The position numbers were made by a program, and so were the translations under genes. Positions 62,243 to 64,000 of a DNA stretch of 64,000 bases are shown here, in pieces. Each line of letters opens with the position of its first letter. Within the stretch, counting starts at the first letter, position 1. A model generated the notes under the pieces. That model ran no database searches. It saw only the letters and a program-made list of their open reading frames with translations, and was not told where the DNA came from. Source of the DNA: Acidobacteriaceae bacterium. Its GTDB lineage: Bacteria; Acidobacteriota; Terriglobia; Terriglobales; Acidobacteriaceae. The stretch covers positions 69,555-133,554 of the forward strand of contig PLXE01000112.1 of assembly GCA_003151335.1 (NCBI GenBank), read 5' to 3'.

Positions 62243-63925
62243 ATGAGTTTGAAGGCCATAGTTGCGGCAGTATTCGGTTGCCTCCTGAGCTGCCCGTTCC
62301 TAAACGGGCAAGTGACGCCCTCTTCCTCTGGGTCAACAACCAGCGCCGCCCCCGCTGGGCAACATTATCCCGAAGAGGCTTTTTTATCTGCAGCGCGTTA
62401 CACCAATGGCTTTTTCGGCTTTTCCTTCGAGCTTCCTGCCGACGCGCATCTGGAGGCGATTTCGCAGTCAGTCGCCGATGACGGACGGATTCAACTGCTG
62501 AAATTGGGCGGTCCTCCGCCCGCCGATGCAGTGGTTTCGATCGTCGCTTTTCCGCCACGGTCGCAGGAGGCCGCAGAGGCGAAAGCCCTGCTTCGCAAGG
62601 CGCTTGACCAGGAGCTGTTCAGGGGAGTGGAAGAACTTCGCGCCCTGTCGAAGACCATGCTTGCGGGCCACCAGTTTTACTTCTACGAAACCCGTCGCGG
62701 GATCGACCAGCACATGTTGGCGGCGGCCAATCTTGATGGCTATGTAGTGCTGGTGGAGTTGGGCGCCCACAACGAGAAGATGGTGAAAGAGCTGGAGTCC
62801 TGCTTCCAGCACGTCGTGTTTTTTGCGCCTCAGCAGGTCCGGCAGTACATAACGGCGGACGCTCAGCCGTATGAAGGCCCGGCGATCTCATCGCATCGCC
62901 TGGCCCGGTTGAGCGCCGATCCGCCGGGAAGCCATATTGATCCTGGCAAACTCGAGAGCGGCATCTACCGCAATGCAGCGCTCGGATTCAGCTACCAGAT
63001 TCCGCCCGGATGGTTTGTGGAGCCGCAAGGAGCGGTATTGCCGGCCATCGAACGCGCGCGCGCGACGGAATCGGCGGCGCTGCTCGACGGCGGTACACCC
63101 AATACGGGCGCTGCGGAACGCCAACTGATGAAAGCATGCAGCCGAACTCTGTTTTCGGTGTGGGCGGCGCGACCGGGAGCGGATGGCCAGATCCCCTACG
63201 ATAATTTTGGTGAGGTAACGCTCTCGGCAATGTCGGCGGAGTGTTTTCCTGGCGTGAAGTTTCCGGCCAGCGCGACCGACCGGCAGGCAGCGCAGGATTT
63301 TTTGTTGATGCTCGGCCCAAGCCATCCGATCCTGCGCGACATGCGCGACGCAAGGGCCTTCACATCGCATGGCGTGGTATTTCTGTTGCTCCACGGAAGC
63401 ATCGCATTTAAGGAACCCAACGACGAACTGTCGCGGCGGTTATCGGTTGCGATGGCGATCACCCAGCGGCGAGGCTACCTGCTGACCTGGTTTTTCGCGG
63501 CTCCTCATGACAGCGACTTGGAACCATTGCTGCAAGAGAGGGTCGGATTCGATCCAGAGCCGGCGACCAAGGACGCTGGCGCCACGAAAGCAGCAAGCAG
63601 GGAAGCGCCCGGTACGGAAGCCGCTCCACCTGCGGCAGCCAGCGCGAATCCTGCTCCAGGCCCAACCGCGCAAGCGGCTGCCGGCTCCGCCTCCGGAACG
63701 AGCGCAAGCTTGCCCGGTGGTGGCTCGACGGTGGACGGTCCGGCTTCGACAACTACAAGTGGCCAGAATGAAGCCTCGAATTCCAGCGGAACAGCCTCCG
63801 GCGGCACTTCGCAGCCGGAGAACAATCCGTCCAGTACTCCGCCAGCGACGCGTCCAACCTTGCTTCGTCCTGGCGAAACAATAGAAAGCCAGCAAGGGAA
63901 AGGCCCGCCCATTCGCAAGCATTAA
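62243..63925 (+). CDS. Secreted protein with two similar domains and Pro/Ala/Ser tail
   Basis: A 560-aa exported protein; the signal peptide is SLKAIVAAVFGCLLSCPFLNG. Domain 1 (about 50-205) begins YTNGFFGFSFELPADAHLE and domain 2 (about 240-450) begins YRNAALGFSYQIPPGWFVE, each with a hydrophobic middle (LDGYVVLVELGAH; GVVFLLLHGS) and an approximate internal duplication. The last ~110 residues are Ala/Pro/Ser/Gly/Thr-rich and probably disordered. I do not recognise the family. ATG 62243 (GTG 62240 also possible). The rest of the window after 63925 has nothing identifiable. Confidence 0.6.
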   Translation: MSLKAIVAAVFGCLLSCPFLNGQVTPSSSGSTTSAAPAGQHYPEEAFLSAARYTNGFFGFSFELPADAHLEAISQSVADDGRIQLLKLGGPPPADAVVSIVAFPPRSQEAAEAKALLRKALDQELFRGVEELRALSKTMLAGHQFYFYETRRGIDQHMLAAANLDGYVVLVELGAHNEKMVKELESCFQHVVFFAPQQVRQYITADAQPYEGPAISSHRLARLSADPPGSHIDPGKLESGIYRNAALGFSYQIPPGWFVEPQGAVLPAIERARATESAALLDGGTPNTGAAERQLMKACSRTLFSVWAARPGADGQIPYDNFGEVTLSAMSAECFPGVKFPASATDRQAAQDFLLMLGPSHPILRDMRDARAFTSHGVVFLLLHGSIAFKEPNDELSRRLSVAMAITQRRGYLLTWFFAAPHDSDLEPLLQERVGFDPEPATKDAGATKAASREAPGTEAAPPAAASANPAPGPTAQAAAGSASGTSASLPGGGSTVDGPASTTTSGQNEASNSSGTASGGTSQPENNPSSTPPATRPTLLRPGETIESQQGKGPPIRKH

Positions 63926-64000
63926 CCTGGCGCGGATTGATGGCAGCTAGTTCAAGAAGAACCTGGTGTACAACGTGTCCCGCTGCGCAGGGCGGAAGCC

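Overview
The window looks like a chromosomal segment of an Acidobacteriota genome, probably subdivision 1 / Terriglobales (Koribacter-like). The reasons are high-GC coding sequence, a Ser/Thr kinase fused to a TolB-like beta-propeller, an Oar-like carboxypeptidase-regulatory/TonB-type outer-membrane protein, large secreted VPS10/BNR-propeller proteins, a DUF507 pair, and intergenic spaces full of short degenerate repeats. It is mostly core metabolism. I see no rRNA, tRNA, CRISPR array, transposase or phage module.

Layout. 1-1.3 kb: groEL (5' part) and groES on the minus strand behind a perfect CIRCE operator. 1.5-7.3 kb: secreted M48 protease, small secreted carboxypeptidase-regulatory-like protein, OsmC-like protein, aminotransferase, D-2-hydroxyacid dehydrogenase and convergent purQ. 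7.4-16.5 kb: an AI-2E transporter remnant, dnaE-accA, korA-korB (2-oxoacid:acceptor oxidoreductase) and a DUF2971 gene. 16.6-22.2 kb: zinc alcohol dehydrogenase, small CxxC protein, tatB-tatC, S41 protease and YbaK-type deacylase. 22.2-28.8 kb: repeat-rich space, kinase-propeller protein, PfkB kinase, cold-shock protein, MarR regulator and a 190-bp inverted-repeat element. 28.8-30.5 kb: queG and two overlapping DUF507 genes. 30.7-41.5 kb: complex I genes nuoC-D-H-I-J-K-L-M-N behind a CRP/FNR-type palindrome. 41.5-45 kb: acyl-CoA dehydrogenase, murB and two small proteins. 44.8-56.4 kb: divergent VPS10-type paralogues, bacterioferritin, and a DUF5666/Oar-like pair. 56.5-64 kb: helical sensor-like protein, PLP aminotransferase, mqnD, bioY, a 57-aa membrane protein, a processive-type GT2 and a secreted two-domain protein.

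Functional links. KorAB (reduced ferredoxin), complex I (here without nuoA/B/E/F/G) and MqnD (menaquinone by the futalosine route) fit a menaquinone-based respiratory chain. Tat, the S41 and M48 proteases, the Oar-like protein and the VPS10 proteins fit an envelope- and secretion-heavy lifestyle.

The least explained signal is non-coding. Degenerate heptanucleotide arrays (units like AGTTGTC, TAATTGC, AGCTGAA) sit at gene ends, sometimes contain the stop codon, form inverted pairs between convergent genes, and occupy the translation-initiation region of nuoL and nuoM. Two other dispersed families, a modular palindromic element and a GGTCC...GGATGACA element, fill many remaining gaps.
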